DNA from: Roseitalea sp.
GTDB taxonomy: Bacteria > Pseudomonadota > Alphaproteobacteria > Rhizobiales > Rhizobiaceae
Direction: 5' to 3'
Assembly: GCA_017642895.1 (NCBI GenBank)
Contig: JAEPON010000004.1
Location: 1-64,000, forward strand
Length of the DNA: 64,000 nt
In this document: positions 35,011 to 46,056 of the stretch, piece after piece
Layout: each line of letters starts with the position of its first letter
How positions within the stretch are numbered: position 1 is the first letter of the stretch
Notes under the pieces: generated by a model
Told to the model about the DNA's origin: nothing
The model's input: the letters and a program-made list of their open reading frames with translations, nothing else
Databases searched by the model: none
Translations under genes and position numbers: made by a program

Positions 35011-36293
35011 TTGCCGTTTGCCTGCGCGCCGAGAAGATCGTCCGTCACGGTGGCGAGCGCCAGCGCGGCCGCGCCCTGCGCCCAGATCATGTCGCCCCAG
35101 GCATGGGTTTCAACGCGCGGGCCCCTGGCGTGGGTCGCCGGCGACAGGCTGGTCATCTCGGCGAGCACATCGCGCGCATAGAGGTAGTCGTAACGCATGC
35201 GCGCGCCCGACAGGATGATCAGGCCGGGATCGAACAGGGTGACGACATTGGCGAGCCCCAGTGCCAGAAACCGCCCGGCGCGATGGAAGATCGAGCGCGC
35301 GGCGGCATTGCCGGCCTTGGCGTGGCTGAACAGGCTTTCCAGGATGATCTGCGGTTCGCGTTCCGCGCTGGTCCAGTTGAGCGCGGTCGAGGCCTCGCGC
35401 ACCAGCGCATAGTCGGCGACATAGGCCTCGAGACAGCCGCGCTGGCCGCACCGGCAAAGGGCGCCGTCCAGATGCACCTTGGTGTGGCCCAGTTCCATGC
35501 CCATGCCGCCGGCGCCGCGATAGATTTCATGGTTGATCACCAGCCCCATGCCGACGCCGTGCTCGATGGTCACGACGGCGAAATCGGGCAGGGCACGGCC
35601 GGCGCCGAACCACAGTTCGGCCATGGTCAGGAGGTTGGCGTCATTGTCGATCGAGACCGGAATGCCGATGCGCTCGGCGACCAGTTCGGCCAGCGGCACG
35701 TCGGTGTCGGCCATGATGGGCGACCAAGGGACGCGGCCGCGGTCGGCATCGACAAAGCCCGGCACGCCAAGGCCGACGGCGGCAAGGTCCGAACGATCAA
35801 TGCCGCCAGCCGCCAGCGCGTCGTCCAGCATGCGGCAGGTTTCATCGAGAATGTGCCCGGTGGAATGGCGCGCATGGGCACGGGGGGCGTCGGCTTCGCC
35901 GATGCGGTTGCCGGCAAAGTCGACGATCACCGCCGAATGGCTGGGCGAGGATAGTTTGATGCCGGCGACGAAGCGGGCCTCGGGCCGCACGCTGAGCGCC
36001 ACGGGCGGACGTCCCCGGGCGCTGTCCGCTTCGCGTTGCGGCGATCCGGTTTCGCGGATCAGGCCGGCATCGATCAGTTCGGAGGTGATGGCGGTAACCG
36101 AGCCGGGACTGATCCCCACTTTGCGCGCGACATCGACGCGGGCGATCGATCCCGCGGCGCGGATCGCCTCGAAGACCTGCTGGCGCAGCGGCTTGACTGA
36201 GCTGGACAAGGGCGGCGTCAACGGCCCGCAGCCCGTTGGGGCGATGTCCGGCAAATCCTTGCGCAAGAGGGCGTCAACGGCCATTTTCTTCAA
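35007..36293 (-). CDS. xylR: ROK-family xylose repressor
   Basis: A 428-residue transcription factor with an N-terminal winged helix-turn-helix (LRQQVFEAIRAAGSIARVDV, then GISPGSVTAITSELID, about 37-75) and a ROK sugar-kinase-like domain. The latter shows the ROK zinc site in LCRCGQRGCLEAY and the IEHGVGMGLVINHEIYRGAGG block. It is divergent from xylFHGBA across 200 nt with a palindrome. By analogy with Gram-positive XylR it should repress xylose genes until sugar binds. The gene symbol is assigned from context. Confidence 0.85.
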   Translation of the reverse strand: MKKMAVDALLRKDLPDIAPTGCGPLTPPLSSSVKPLRQQVFEAIRAAGSIARVDVARKVGISPGSVTAITSELIDAGLIRETGSPQREADSARGRPPVALSVRPEARFVAGIKLSSPSHSAVIVDFAGNRIGEADAPRAHARHSTGHILDETCRMLDDALAAGGIDRSDLAAVGLGVPGFVDADRGRVPWSPIMADTDVPLAELVAERIGIPVSIDNDANLLTMAELWFGAGRALPDFAVVTIEHGVGMGLVINHEIYRGAGGMGMELGHTKVHLDGALCRCGQRGCLEAYVADYALVREASTALNWTSAEREPQIILESLFSHAKAGNAAARSIFHRAGRFLALGLANVVTLFDPGLIILSGARMRYDYLYARDVLAEMTSLSPATHARGPRVETHAWGDMIWAQGAAALALATVTDDLLGAQANGK

Positions 36294-36394
36294 GCGCCGA
36301 CTTTAATAGGCAGGTATCCGCGACCAAAATCGCGCTGCAACCCGCCGTTTCGGCGCTCCTCCCACTGATACGGTAGTCTTTTTCGATCGAGAGC

Positions 36395-36411
36395 GTCAAA
36401 TTAATTTTGAC
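36395..36411. promoter_or_regulatory. Candidate XylR operator
   Basis: GTCAAA (36395-36400), TTAAT, TTTGAC (36406-36411) is an exact 6-5-6 inverted repeat in an AT-rich island, in the 200-nt divergent region between xylR and xylF. The right half runs into TTGACA (36407-36412), a perfect -35 box for xylF; I see no good -10 at 16-18 bp. Binding there would block transcription toward xylF. Confidence 0.6.
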
Positions 36412-36493
36412 AATTGAATTTAATATGCCATGGTGCGGACGCGGCCCCATGGCCGTTGCGCCGGAGTTGGCGCACATACGGGAGGATATCACT

Positions 36494-37519
36494 ATGCGTA
36501 AAGCAATCATGCTTGCGGCCGCGCTGGCCGTGGGATTGTCGTCGACGGCTCTGGCCGAGGACATCACGGTCGGCGTGAGCTGGTCGAATTTCCAGGAAGA
36601 ACGCTGGAAGACCGATGAAGCGGCGATCAGGGCCGCGCTTGATGAGGCGGGCGCCGAATATGTGTCGGCGGATGCGCAATCATCGTCGGCTAAGCAATTG
36701 TCGGACATTGAAAGCCTGATCGCGCAGGGCGTGGATGCCCTGATCATCCTGGCGCAGGATGCCCAGGCGATCGGCCCGGCCGTGCAGGCGGCAGCCGACG
36801 AAGGCATCCCCGTTGTCGGCTATGACCGGCTGATCGAGGACCCGCGTGCCTTCTATCTGACCTTCGACAACATCGAAGTCGGCCGCATGCAGGCGCGCGC
36901 GGTGTTCGCCGCGCAGCCGGAAGGCAATTATGTGATGATCAAGGGCTCGGCGCAGGACCCGAACGCGGACTTCCTGCGCGGCGGCCAGCAGGAAGTGCTG
37001 CAGGAAGCCATCGATGCCGGCGCCATCACCATTGTCGGCGAGGCCTATACCGATGGCTGGCTTCCGGCCAACGCCCAGCGCAACATGGAGCAGATCCTCA
37101 CCGCCAACGACAACAACGTCGATGCGGTGGTCGCCTCCAATGACGGTACGGCCGGCGGTGTGGTCGCCGCGCTCACCGCGCAGGGCATGGAAGGCATTCC
37201 GGTCTCCGGCCAGGATGGCGACCACGCGGCGCTGAACCGCGTCGCGCTCGGCACGCAGACCGTTTCGGTCTGGAAGGATGCCCGTGATCTGGGCCGTGCC
37301 GCCGGCGAGATCGCTGTCGCCATGGCCAACGGCACGGCGATGGGCGACATTGAGGGCGCGGCGGCATGGACATCGCCGGCGGGCACCGAGATGACCGCGC
37401 GGTTCCTCGAGCCGGTTCCGGTCACCGCGGACAATCTGACGGCGGTCGTCGATGCGGGATGGATCGATCAGGAAACGCTCTGCCAGGGCGTGACCGACGG
37501 TCCGGCACCCTGCAACTGA
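36494..37519 (+). CDS. xylF: D-xylose ABC transporter, periplasmic binding protein
   Basis: A 341-residue periplasmic binding protein of the ribose-binding type I fold. Signal peptide: MRKAIMLAAALAVGLSSTALAE. The mature protein starts DITVGVSWSNFQEERW; EDPRAFYLTFDN, VVASNDGTAGGVVAAL and PVSGQDGD are XylF-like sugar-site segments. GGAGG lies 9 nt before the ATG at 36494; an upstream in-frame ATG would remove the signal peptide from the N-terminus. It is the first and probably most expressed gene of xylFHGBA. Confidence 0.95.
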   Translation: MRKAIMLAAALAVGLSSTALAEDITVGVSWSNFQEERWKTDEAAIRAALDEAGAEYVSADAQSSSAKQLSDIESLIAQGVDALIILAQDAQAIGPAVQAAADEGIPVVGYDRLIEDPRAFYLTFDNIEVGRMQARAVFAAQPEGNYVMIKGSAQDPNADFLRGGQQEVLQEAIDAGAITIVGEAYTDGWLPANAQRNMEQILTANDNNVDAVVASNDGTAGGVVAALTAQGMEGIPVSGQDGDHAALNRVALGTQTVSVWKDARDLGRAAGEIAVAMANGTAMGDIEGAAAWTSPAGTEMTARFLEPVPVTADNLTAVVDAGWIDQETLCQGVTDGPAPCN

Positions 37520-37537
37520 TCGCAGCCTGACACCTGC

Positions 37538-37568
37538 TCTCTCCCCGCGCCCCGACGCGTGGGGGAGG
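37538..37568 (+). other. Intercistronic hairpin between xylF and xylH
   Basis: CTCTCCCCGCGC pairs imperfectly with GCGTGGGGGAG across a 6-nt loop. There is no T-run. Such stems after a binding-protein gene often stabilise its mRNA or partially stop transcription, raising XylF over the membrane components. That role is inferred. Confidence 0.5.
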
Positions 37569-37593
37569 GCTCCTTGATTTCCGGAGTTAGGCC

Positions 37594-38889
37594 GTGAGCG
37601 ACAGCCCCGCCCTGCCGAAAGCCGCGCCCGGCATGCGCAATCTTGCGCGGACGCTTGAGATCGACACGCGCCTTCTGGGCATGATCGGTGCTTTCATCGC
37701 GCTGTGTCTGGTTTTCCATTTCCTGACCGACGGGCGGTTTCTGACGCCGCGCAACATTTTCAACCTGACCATCCAGACCGTGTCGGTCGGCATCATGGCC
37801 ACCGGCATGGTGTTTGTCATTGTCACGCGGCACATCGACCTGTCGGTCGGTTCGCTGCTCGCCACCTGTTCGGCGATGATGGCGATGACGCAGACGCTGG
37901 TGACGCCCGAATGGCTGGGGCTGGGCCTCAATCACCCGCTGACGGCGCCCGCCGCGATCGTCGTCGGCCTTGGCACCGGCATCATCATCGGCGCCTTCCA
38001 TGGCTGGCTGATTGGGTATCTCGGCATTCCTGCCTTCATTGTAACCCTCGGCGGGCTTCTGGTCTGGCGCAACGTTGCCTGGTATTTGACCAACGGACAG
38101 ACGATCGGCCCGCTCGACGGCAATTTCCAGCTTTTCGGCGGCATTGGCGGAACGCTCGGCGAAACGTGGAGCTGGATCTTCGGCATGATCTGCGCTGTGG
38201 CGGCGCTCTATGCGATCTGGCAGTCGCGCCGCAACAAGATCAGCCATGATTTTCCGGTCAAGCCGCTGTGGGCGGAGATCGCGCTGGGCGCGCTCGTCAC
38301 CGCCGCGATCCTCGGTTTCATCGCGATCCTCAATGCCTACCAGATCCCCGAACGCCGGCTCGAGCGCATGTTCGAGGCCCGTGGCGACGTGCTGCCCGAG
38401 GGTTTCACCGCCGGATACGGGTTGCCCATTTCGGTGCTGCTTTTGATCGCGGTGGCCGTGACGATGACGATCATCGCCAACCGCACACGGCTTGGCCGCT
38501 ACATTTTTGCGACCGGCGGCAATCCGGACGCGGCCGAACTGTCGGGCATCAACACGCGCATGCTGACCGTCAAGGTGTTCATCATGATGGGCATCTTGTG
38601 CGCGATCAGCGCGGTCGTCGCCTCCTCGCGCCAGACATTTCATTCCAACGACATCGGCACGCTGGACGAATTGCGCGTGATCGCCGCAGCGGTGATCGGC
38701 GGCACGGCTCTGGCTGGCGGGGTCGGCACGATCTATGGCGCGATCCTGGGCGCGCTGATCATGCAGTCGCTGCAATCGGGCATGGCGATGGTCGGCGTCG
38801 ATGCGCCGTTCCAGAACATCGTTGTGGGCACGGTTCTCGTCGTCGCCGTCCTGATCGACACGATCTACCGCAAGCGGACGGGAGACTGA
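37594..38889 (+). CDS. xylH: D-xylose ABC transporter permease
   Basis: A 431-residue inner-membrane permease of the RbsC/XylH family with about 10-12 hydrophobic helices. The start is a GTG at 37594 giving [16 protein letters not shown]. Conserved blocks are [29 protein letters not shown] and [19 protein letters not shown] (the EAA-like cytoplasmic loop). xylG follows after 2 nt. Confidence 0.95.
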   Translation: MSDSPALPKAAPGMRNLARTLEIDTRLLGMIGAFIALCLVFHFLTDGRFLTPRNIFNLTIQTVSVGIMATGMVFVIVTRHIDLSVGSLLATCSAMMAMTQTLVTPEWLGLGLNHPLTAPAAIVVGLGTGIIIGAFHGWLIGYLGIPAFIVTLGGLLVWRNVAWYLTNGQTIGPLDGNFQLFGGIGGTLGETWSWIFGMICAVAALYAIWQSRRNKISHDFPVKPLWAEIALGALVTAAILGFIAILNAYQIPERRLERMFEARGDVLPEGFTAGYGLPISVLLLIAVAVTMTIIANRTRLGRYIFATGGNPDAAELSGINTRMLTVKVFIMMGILCAISAVVASSRQTFHSNDIGTLDELRVIAAAVIGGTALAGGVGTIYGAILGALIMQSLQSGMAMVGVDAPFQNIVVGTVLVVAVLIDTIYRKRTGD

Positions 38890-38891
38890 CC

Positions 38892-39662
38892 ATGGCCGAC
38901 ACGATCGATCGTTCCGGCACGCCCCTGGTCGAGATGCGCGACATCTCGATCGCCTTCGGCGGCATCAAGGCGGTCAACCATGTCTCCGTCGATCTTTTTC
39001 CGGGAGAGGTGGTCGGGCTTCTGGGCCACAATGGTGCCGGCAAATCGACGCTGATCAAATGCCTTTCGGGCGCCTACCGGATGGATGCAGGCGAAATCCT
39101 CATCAATGGCGACAAGGCGGTGATCAACAATCCGCGCGATGCGCGCCGCTACAACATCGAGACCATCTACCAGACGCTGGCGCTGGCCGACAATCTGGAC
39201 GCCGCATCCAACTTGTTTTTGGGCCGCGAACTGACGACGCCGGTCGGCCTTGTAGACGATGCGCGCATGGAGGCCGAGACGCGGCAGATCATGGGCCGGC
39301 TCAATCCCAACTTCCAGAAATTCTCCGCGCCCGTCTCGGCGCTTTCCGGTGGGCAGCGCCAGTCGGTGGCGATCGCGCGCGCGGTCTATTTCAACGCCAG
39401 GATCCTGATCATGGACGAGCCGACCGCCGCGCTCGGGCCGCAGGAAACGCGCATGGTCGCCGACCTGATCGATGAGTTGAAGCGCCAGGGGCTCGGCATC
39501 TTCCTGATCGATCACGATGTGCACCAGGTCAAGGAACTGTGCGACCGGGCGGCCGTGATGAAAAATGGTGAACTGGTCGGTGTGGTCGATGTGGATGCGG
39601 TGTCGGTCGATGATATTCTGGCGATGATCATCGCCGGCAAGAAGCCGCAAATGGCCGCATGA
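38892..39662 (+). CDS. xylG: Sugar ABC transporter ATPase, single-domain XylG
   Basis: A 256-residue ATPase energising XylFH. From the ATG at 38892 it has one complete ABC domain: Walker A GHNGAGKS, signature [14 protein letters not shown], Walker [11 protein letters not shown] and the H-loop IDHDVHQVK. The E. coli XylG carries two such domains in about 510 residues, so this is the shorter FrcA-like form and presumably works as a homodimer. An open frame extending far upstream overlaps xylH and is not used. The start of xylB overlaps its end by 4 nt. Confidence 0.93.
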   Translation: MADTIDRSGTPLVEMRDISIAFGGIKAVNHVSVDLFPGEVVGLLGHNGAGKSTLIKCLSGAYRMDAGEILINGDKAVINNPRDARRYNIETIYQTLALADNLDAASNLFLGRELTTPVGLVDDARMEAETRQIMGRLNPNFQKFSAPVSALSGGQRQSVAIARAVYFNARILIMDEPTAALGPQETRMVADLIDELKRQGLGIFLIDHDVHQVKELCDRAAVMKNGELVGVVDVDAVSVDDILAMIIAGKKPQMAA

Positions 39663-41098
39663 TGTATATCGGTCTCGATCTGGGCACGTCCGGCCTCAAG
39701 GGGCTGGTCATCGATGCGGGCCAGTCGGTGATCGGCGAGGCGCATGCGCCGCTGACCGTGTCGCGGCCGCATCCGGGCTGGTCGGAGCAGGCGCCCAGCG
39801 ACTGGCTGGCCGCGGCCGAAAGCGTCTTCGACCAGTTGGCCAAAGCACATGATTTGTCCGCCGTGCGGGCAATCGGCCTGTCCGGCCAGATGCATGGCGC
39901 GACTTTGCTGGACGCCTCCGATGCCGTCCTGCGGCCCTGCATGCTGTGGAACGACACGCGCAGCCACGAACAGGCGGCGGCGATGGACGCCGACCCGGAG
40001 TTCCGCGCGGTGACGGGCAACATCGTTTTTCCGGGCTTCACCGCGCCCAAGGTCGCCTGGGTGCGCGACACAGAACCCGACATTTTCGAGCGTATCGCCA
40101 AGGTGTTGCTGCCGAAGGACTATCTGCGCCTGTGGCTGACGGGCGGATATCATTCCGACAAGTCGGATTCGGCCGGAACGGCATGGCTCGACACGGGCAA
40201 ACGCATCTGGTCGAAATCGCTTCTCGCCAAGACCGGCCTGTCGCATGTCCACATGCCGGCGCTGGTCGATGGCAGCGACGTGACGGGCAAGCTGCGCGCC
40301 GAGATCGTCGATCGCTGGGGCCTTTCGGGCGATTGCGTGGTGGCCGGGGGCGGTGGCGACAATGCCGCGTCAGCCATCGGTGCCGGTGTAACCGAGGCGG
40401 GCGAAGCCTTCGTGTCGCTGGGCACGTCGGGCGTCCTTTTTGCGGCCTGCGACGCCTACGCGCCGACGCCGGAGACGGCGGTTCACACATTTTGCCACGC
40501 GCTGCCCCGGACCTGGCACCAGATGGGCGTAATCCTGTCGGCGACCGATGCGCTGAACTGGTATGCCGGGCTCGTCGGCGAGCAACCCGAGGCGCTGACC
40601 GGCAAGCTGGGCGATCTCGCCGCGCCCGGCCGGACGCTGTTCCTGCCCTATCTTGGCGGTGAGCGCACGCCGCACAATGATGCCGCCGTGCGCGGCGCAC
40701 TCCTTGGCCTCGAACATGCGTCGGATCGCGATGCGGTCACCCGCGCGGTGCTTGAAGGGGTGGTTCATGCGGTGCGCGACTGCCGCGATGCGCTGGCCGC
40801 GACGGGCACGCGATTTGACCGGTTGCTGGCCGTCGGCGGCGGCAGCAAATCCGACTATTGGCTCAAGGCGCTGGCGACGTCTCTGGAGGTGCCGATCGAC
40901 GTGCCGGTCGCCGGCGATTTCGGCGGCGCGTTCGGCGCGGCGCGGCTTGCGATGATGGCCGCCGGCGATCTCGACGCATCGGGCCTGAATCCGCCGCCGA
41001 TTTCCAAAACCATCGACCCGGACACCGCGCTGGCCGACGCCTTCGCCGACGCCCATGCCCGCTACCAGACTGCCTATGCCCAGACGAGGATGCTGTGA
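39659..41098 (+). CDS. xylB: Xylulokinase
   Basis: Phosphorylates D-xylulose to xylulose 5-phosphate, delivering it to the pentose phosphate pathway. It is a 479-residue FGGY kinase with the N-terminal ATP loop [18 protein letters not shown], the substrate segment [12 protein letters not shown] and the C-terminal [19 protein letters not shown] signature. Its stop overlaps the xylA start (TGATG). Confidence 0.96.
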   Translation: MMYIGLDLGTSGLKGLVIDAGQSVIGEAHAPLTVSRPHPGWSEQAPSDWLAAAESVFDQLAKAHDLSAVRAIGLSGQMHGATLLDASDAVLRPCMLWNDTRSHEQAAAMDADPEFRAVTGNIVFPGFTAPKVAWVRDTEPDIFERIAKVLLPKDYLRLWLTGGYHSDKSDSAGTAWLDTGKRIWSKSLLAKTGLSHVHMPALVDGSDVTGKLRAEIVDRWGLSGDCVVAGGGGDNAASAIGAGVTEAGEAFVSLGTSGVLFAACDAYAPTPETAVHTFCHALPRTWHQMGVILSATDALNWYAGLVGEQPEALTGKLGDLAAPGRTLFLPYLGGERTPHNDAAVRGALLGLEHASDRDAVTRAVLEGVVHAVRDCRDALAATGTRFDRLLAVGGGSKSDYWLKALATSLEVPIDVPVAGDFGGAFGAARLAMMAAGDLDASGLNPPPISKTIDPDTALADAFADAHARYQTAYAQTRML

Positions 41099-42402
41099 TG
41101 ACCGACTTCTTCAAAGGTATCGACCCGATCCGGTACGAGGGTCCCGACAGCAGCAATCCGCTGGCCTACCGCCATTACGATCCGGACGAAATCGTCATGG
41201 GCAAGCGGCTGGAAGACCATTTGCGCTTCGCGGTTGCATGGTGGCATTCGTTTGCCTGGCCGGGCGGCGATCCGTTCGGCGGGCAGACATTCGAACGGCC
41301 GTGGTTCGGCGACACGATGGAACTGGCCAAATTGAAGGCCGATGTGGCCTTCGACATGTTCGCCATCCTCGGCCAGCCCTTTTTCTGCTTCCATGACGCC
41401 GATATCCGGCCGGAGGGGGACGGCTTTGCCGGCAACACGAAAAACCTTGAAGAGATGGTCGACTATATCGGCACCAAGATGGAGGCGGTCGGCACGAAAC
41501 TCCTCTGGGGCACGGCGAACCTCTTCTCGCACCGGCGCTACATGGCGGGCGCGGCGACCAACCCGGACCCGGATGTCTACGCCTTTGCCGGCGCGACGGT
41601 GAAGACCTGCATGGATGCGACCAACAAGCTTGGCGGCGCGAACTATGTGCTGTGGGGCGGTCGCGAGGGCTATGAAACGCTGCTCAACACCGATCTTGCC
41701 CGCGAGGACGCGCAGCTTGGCCGGTTCATGAACATGGTCGTCGAGTACAAGAACAAGATCGGCTTCGACGGCACAATCCTGATCGAGCCGAAGCCGCAGG
41801 AGCCGACCAAGCACCAGTACGATTACGATGTCGCGACGGTCTATGGGTTCCTGAAGCGCCATGGCCTCGAAGGTGAGATCAAGGTCAATATAGAACAGGG
41901 ACACGCAATCCTCGCGGGCCATTCCTTCGAGCACGAGATTGCGCTTGCGGCGGCGCTCGGCATTTTCGGGTCGATCGACATGAACCGGAACGACTATCAG
42001 TCCGGCTGGGACACCGACCAGTTCCCCAATAACGGGCCGGAGGTGGCGCTCGCCTATTACGAAATCCTCAAGGCGGGTGGGTTTACGACCGGCGGCACCA
42101 ATTTCGATGCGAAGCTGCGTCGCCAGTCGCTCGACCCCGAGGATCTGATCGCGGCGCATGTGGGCGGCATGGATGTGTGCGCGCGCGGGCTCAAGGCCGC
42201 GGCAGCGATGCTGGAAGACGGCGAGCTGGAGCGGCTGCGCGCCGAGCGCTATGCGGGCTGGGACACCGAGGACTCGCAGGCGCTCTTGAACCATGCGACG
42301 CTTGAGCATTGCGAAGAATGCGTGCGCGACCGGCCGATCGACCCCGAACCGCGCTCGGGCAAGCAGGAGCGGCTCGAGAACATCGTCAACCGGTTCGTCT
42401 GA
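41098..42402 (+). CDS. xylA: Xylose isomerase
   Basis: Isomerises D-xylose to D-xylulose with two divalent metals. It is a 434-residue class II enzyme: the catalytic His region [12 protein letters not shown], metal ligands in [14 protein letters not shown] and [18 protein letters not shown], and [20 protein letters not shown]. The EQGHAILAG form matches rhizobial sequences I recall, in place of EANHATLAG in E. coli. It is the last gene of the operon. Confidence 0.97.
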   Translation: MTDFFKGIDPIRYEGPDSSNPLAYRHYDPDEIVMGKRLEDHLRFAVAWWHSFAWPGGDPFGGQTFERPWFGDTMELAKLKADVAFDMFAILGQPFFCFHDADIRPEGDGFAGNTKNLEEMVDYIGTKMEAVGTKLLWGTANLFSHRRYMAGAATNPDPDVYAFAGATVKTCMDATNKLGGANYVLWGGREGYETLLNTDLAREDAQLGRFMNMVVEYKNKIGFDGTILIEPKPQEPTKHQYDYDVATVYGFLKRHGLEGEIKVNIEQGHAILAGHSFEHEIALAAALGIFGSIDMNRNDYQSGWDTDQFPNNGPEVALAYYEILKAGGFTTGGTNFDAKLRRQSLDPEDLIAAHVGGMDVCARGLKAAAAMLEDGELERLRAERYAGWDTEDSQALLNHATLEHCEECVRDRPIDPEPRSGKQERLENIVNRFV

Positions 42403-42508
42403 GCGATTGTCATATGCTGGGCGCATACAGCCCATGCGGGGGTGGTATTGCGTCGCCATGCGCGGCGGGTCTAGGTGAGGGCAAACGCCAAGAACACAGG
42501 ACCCCGTC

Positions 42509-43711
<1,203 letters not shown>

Positions 43712-43720
43712 GGTGTTCCC

Positions 43721-43741
43721 ACCTCTCCCCTCAGGGGGGGT
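43721..43741. repeat. Degenerate fragment of the CCTCCCC repeat between gcdH and rutR
   Basis: ACCTCTCCCCTCAGGGGGGG resembles one arm of the 6141-6285 element with changes. It lies in the 44-nt gap between two convergent genes and may serve as a weak terminator. Confidence 0.45.
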
Positions 43742-43755
43742 AGGGCGCTCGCCAC

Positions 43756-44397
43756 CTATCGCGGCCTGATGCCGTTGAGCAGGATCGACAGAACCGCATG
43801 GGCGACCTGATCGCTGAAACCCGGTTTCTTGGCCTGTTTGCCGAGGATCGCCTGCACCTGCACTTCGAAATCGGCATAGTGCTGGGTCGTTGCCCAGATG
43901 GTGAAGATCAGATGGTAGGGATCGACCGGCGCGAGCCTGCCCTGGTCGATCCATGTGCGGATGACCGTGACTTTTTCATCAACCAGGGCCTTCAGCCGCG
44001 TTGACAGGAATTCGCCGACCAGCGGTGCGCCACGCTGCACCTCATTGGCAAACAGGCGCGAGGCTTCGGGGTTCTCGTCGGACATTTTGAGTTTGACGGT
44101 GATGTAGCGGCGCAGTTCCTCGATCGGATCGCCGTCCGGATCGATCGCATCGAACGGATCAAGCCAGGCTTCCACGGTCTGTTCGATGGCCGAGCGGTAG
44201 ATCTCTTCCTTGGAGGGGTAGTAGTAGAGCAGGTTGGTCTTGGACATGCCGGCGCGCTCGGCGATGCGGTCGACGGTGGCGCCGCGATAGCCGTCGGCCG
44301 AAAAGACATCGAGGGCGGCCTGCATGATCAACGCACGGTTTTCGGTCTGGATGCGGCTTTGCTTGCCGCCATTGGGCCGTGCCGCGCTTTCAGCCAA
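43756..44397 (-). CDS. rutR: RutR-type TetR-family repressor of pyrimidine catabolism
   Basis: A 213-residue TetR regulator. The N-terminal HTH is ALIMQAALDVFSADGYRGAT followed by DRIAERAGMSKTNLLYYYPS. The C-terminal domain, with RLFANEVQRGAPLVGEFL and FTIWATTQHYADFEVQ, resembles RutR, which senses uracil and thymine. It is divergent from mmsA and the pyrimidine degradation genes, and two TTGACCA-type inverted repeats lie in between. Uracil binding should relieve repression; the ligand is inferred. Confidence 0.85.
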   Translation of the reverse strand: MAESAARPNGGKQSRIQTENRALIMQAALDVFSADGYRGATVDRIAERAGMSKTNLLYYYPSKEEIYRSAIEQTVEAWLDPFDAIDPDGDPIEELRRYITVKLKMSDENPEASRLFANEVQRGAPLVGEFLSTRLKALVDEKVTVIRTWIDQGRLAPVDPYHLIFTIWATTQHYADFEVQVQAILGKQAKKPGFSDQVAHAVLSILLNGIRPR

Positions 44398-44454
44398 TTT
44401 GTCCGCCCCTGTGATCGTTATAAGTTGATGTTTTCCGTCAATTTAAATACCGTC

Positions 44455-44468
44455 TTGACCATGGTCAA
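44455..44468. promoter_or_regulatory. Candidate RutR operator 1 (rutR-mmsA)
   Basis: TTGACCATGGTCAA is a perfect 14-bp palindrome. It has the half-sites of the E. coli RutR consensus TTGACCANNTGGTCAA but lacks the 2-bp centre. It could be an operator with altered spacing or autoregulate rutR. Confidence 0.6.
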
Positions 44469-44489
44469 TCGCTCCCATAGCGTCCAAAT

Positions 44490-44505
44490 TTGACCAGTTA
44501 GTCAA
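44490..44505. promoter_or_regulatory. Candidate RutR operator 2 (rutR-mmsA)
   Basis: TTGACCAGTTAGTCAA matches TTGACCANNTGGTCAA at 13 of 14 defined positions with the correct 2-bp centre. It lies 28 nt before the mmsA ATG. Confidence 0.75.
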
Positions 44506-44532
44506 GAATTTTCCTGTCTGCCAAGGTGTATC

Positions 44533-46035
44533 ATGAGCGCTGCCAACGAGATCATCCAAAACGCGATCGGCGGCGCACCGTCGCCTTCGGCGTCGACGCG
44601 GCGCCAGCCCGTGTTCAATCCGGCAACCGGTGAGCCGGTGGCCGAACTGCCGCTGTCGACGGTTGAGGAGTTGAACGCGGCGGTCGATGCGGCCAAGGCG
44701 GCGCAGCCGGCATGGGGCGCGATGCCGCCGCTCAAGCGGGCGCGCTTCATGTTCAAGTTCAAGGAACTGCTGGACGCCCGCGCCGCCGATATCGCGCGCG
44801 CCATTTCGCGTGAGCACGGCAAGACCCATGACGACGCCTTGGGCGAAATCGCGCGGGGGATCGAGGTGGTCGAGTTTGCCTGCGGCATCCCGCATCTTCT
44901 CAAGGGCGAGTTCTCGCGCAATGTCGGCCCTTCCGTCGACAGCTATTCGGACCGTCAGCCGCTTGGCGTCTGTGCCGGCATCACACCGTTCAACTTCCCG
45001 GCCATGGTGCCGCTGTGGATGTATCCGGTGGCGGTCGTCTGCGGCAACACCTTCATCCTCAAGCCCTCCGAGCGCGATCCGTCCGCGCCGATGCTGGTCT
45101 ATGACCTGTTCCGCGAGGCCGGTTTTCCGGACGGTGTTCTCAATGTCGTCCATGGCGACAAGGTCGTCGTCGATGCGATTCTCGATCATCCCGACATCAA
45201 GGCGGTGTCGTTTGTCGGCTCGACGCCGATCGCCCACCATGTCTATTCGCGCGGGACGGCCGCCGGAAAGCGTGTGCAGGCGCTTGGCGGCGCCAAGAAC
45301 CACATGGTGGTGATGCCCGACGCAGACATGGACAAGGCCGCCGACGCGCTGATGGGTGCGGGCTATGGCTCGGCCGGCGAACGCTGCATGGCGATCTCGG
45401 TTGCGGTTCCGGTGGGCGAAAAGACGGCCGACGCCCTGGTCGAGCGCCTCAGGCCGCGCGTCGAGAGCCTGAGGATCGGTCCCTCGACCGATTCTGACGC
45501 GGATATGGGGCCGCTGGTGACCAAGGACGCACAGGAGCGCGTGCTCGGCTATATTGACAAGGGTGTCGAGGAAGGCGCCGATCTGGTTGTCGACGGGCGC
45601 GGTTTCACCCTTCAGGGTTACGAGAACGGTTATTTCGTCGGTGGTACATTGTTTGACCGTGTCACCACGGACATGACGATCTACAAGGAAGAGATTTTCG
45701 GACCGGTCCTGTCGGTGGTTCGCGCCAAGACCTATGATGAAGCGACCGCCATGATCGATGCGCACGAATATGGCAATGGCACCGCCATCTTTACCCGCGA
45801 CGGCGACACGGCACGCGATTTTTGCGACCGGATCGAGGTGGGCATGGTCGGTGTCAATGTGCCGATCCCAGTGCCGGTTGCCTACCATTCGTTTGGTGGC
45901 TGGAAGCGGTCGCTTTTTGGCGACCATTCGATTTACGGACCCGAGGGCGTGCGCTTCTATACGCGCCTGAAAACGATCACCCAACGCTGGCCGGAAGGGA
46001 TCAAGGACGGCGCGGTGTTCACCTTCCCGGCCTAA
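44533..46035 (+). CDS. mmsA: CoA-acylating (methyl)malonate-semialdehyde dehydrogenase
   Basis: A 500-residue aldehyde dehydrogenase. MmsA converts methylmalonate semialdehyde to propionyl-CoA and malonate semialdehyde to acetyl-CoA. Family features are VCAGITPFNFPAMVPLWM, KPSERDPSAPM and the catalytic Cys in GSAGERCMAIS. As first gene of a pyrimidine degradation run it would finish the pathway from beta-alanine (uracil) and beta-aminoisobutyrate (thymine) after transamination. The transaminase is not in the window. Confidence 0.94.
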   Translation: MSAANEIIQNAIGGAPSPSASTRRQPVFNPATGEPVAELPLSTVEELNAAVDAAKAAQPAWGAMPPLKRARFMFKFKELLDARAADIARAISREHGKTHDDALGEIARGIEVVEFACGIPHLLKGEFSRNVGPSVDSYSDRQPLGVCAGITPFNFPAMVPLWMYPVAVVCGNTFILKPSERDPSAPMLVYDLFREAGFPDGVLNVVHGDKVVVDAILDHPDIKAVSFVGSTPIAHHVYSRGTAAGKRVQALGGAKNHMVVMPDADMDKAADALMGAGYGSAGERCMAISVAVPVGEKTADALVERLRPRVESLRIGPSTDSDADMGPLVTKDAQERVLGYIDKGVEEGADLVVDGRGFTLQGYENGYFVGGTLFDRVTTDMTIYKEEIFGPVLSVVRAKTYDEATAMIDAHEYGNGTAIFTRDGDTARDFCDRIEVGMVGVNVPIPVPVAYHSFGGWKRSLFGDHSIYGPEGVRFYTRLKTITQRWPEGIKDGAVFTFPA

Positions 46036-46056
46036 CAGGACCAAAGGAGCCGAAAA

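Noticed and set aside
41880..41940. EQGHAILAG instead of EANHATLAG in XylA, first taken as an altered metal site
   Set aside because: From memory this is the normal form in rhizobial xylose isomerases, and the metal ligands remain.
42420..42500. Dyads after xylA as a possible terminator
   Set aside because: The stems are short and imperfect and no T-run follows, so I could not support a terminator call.
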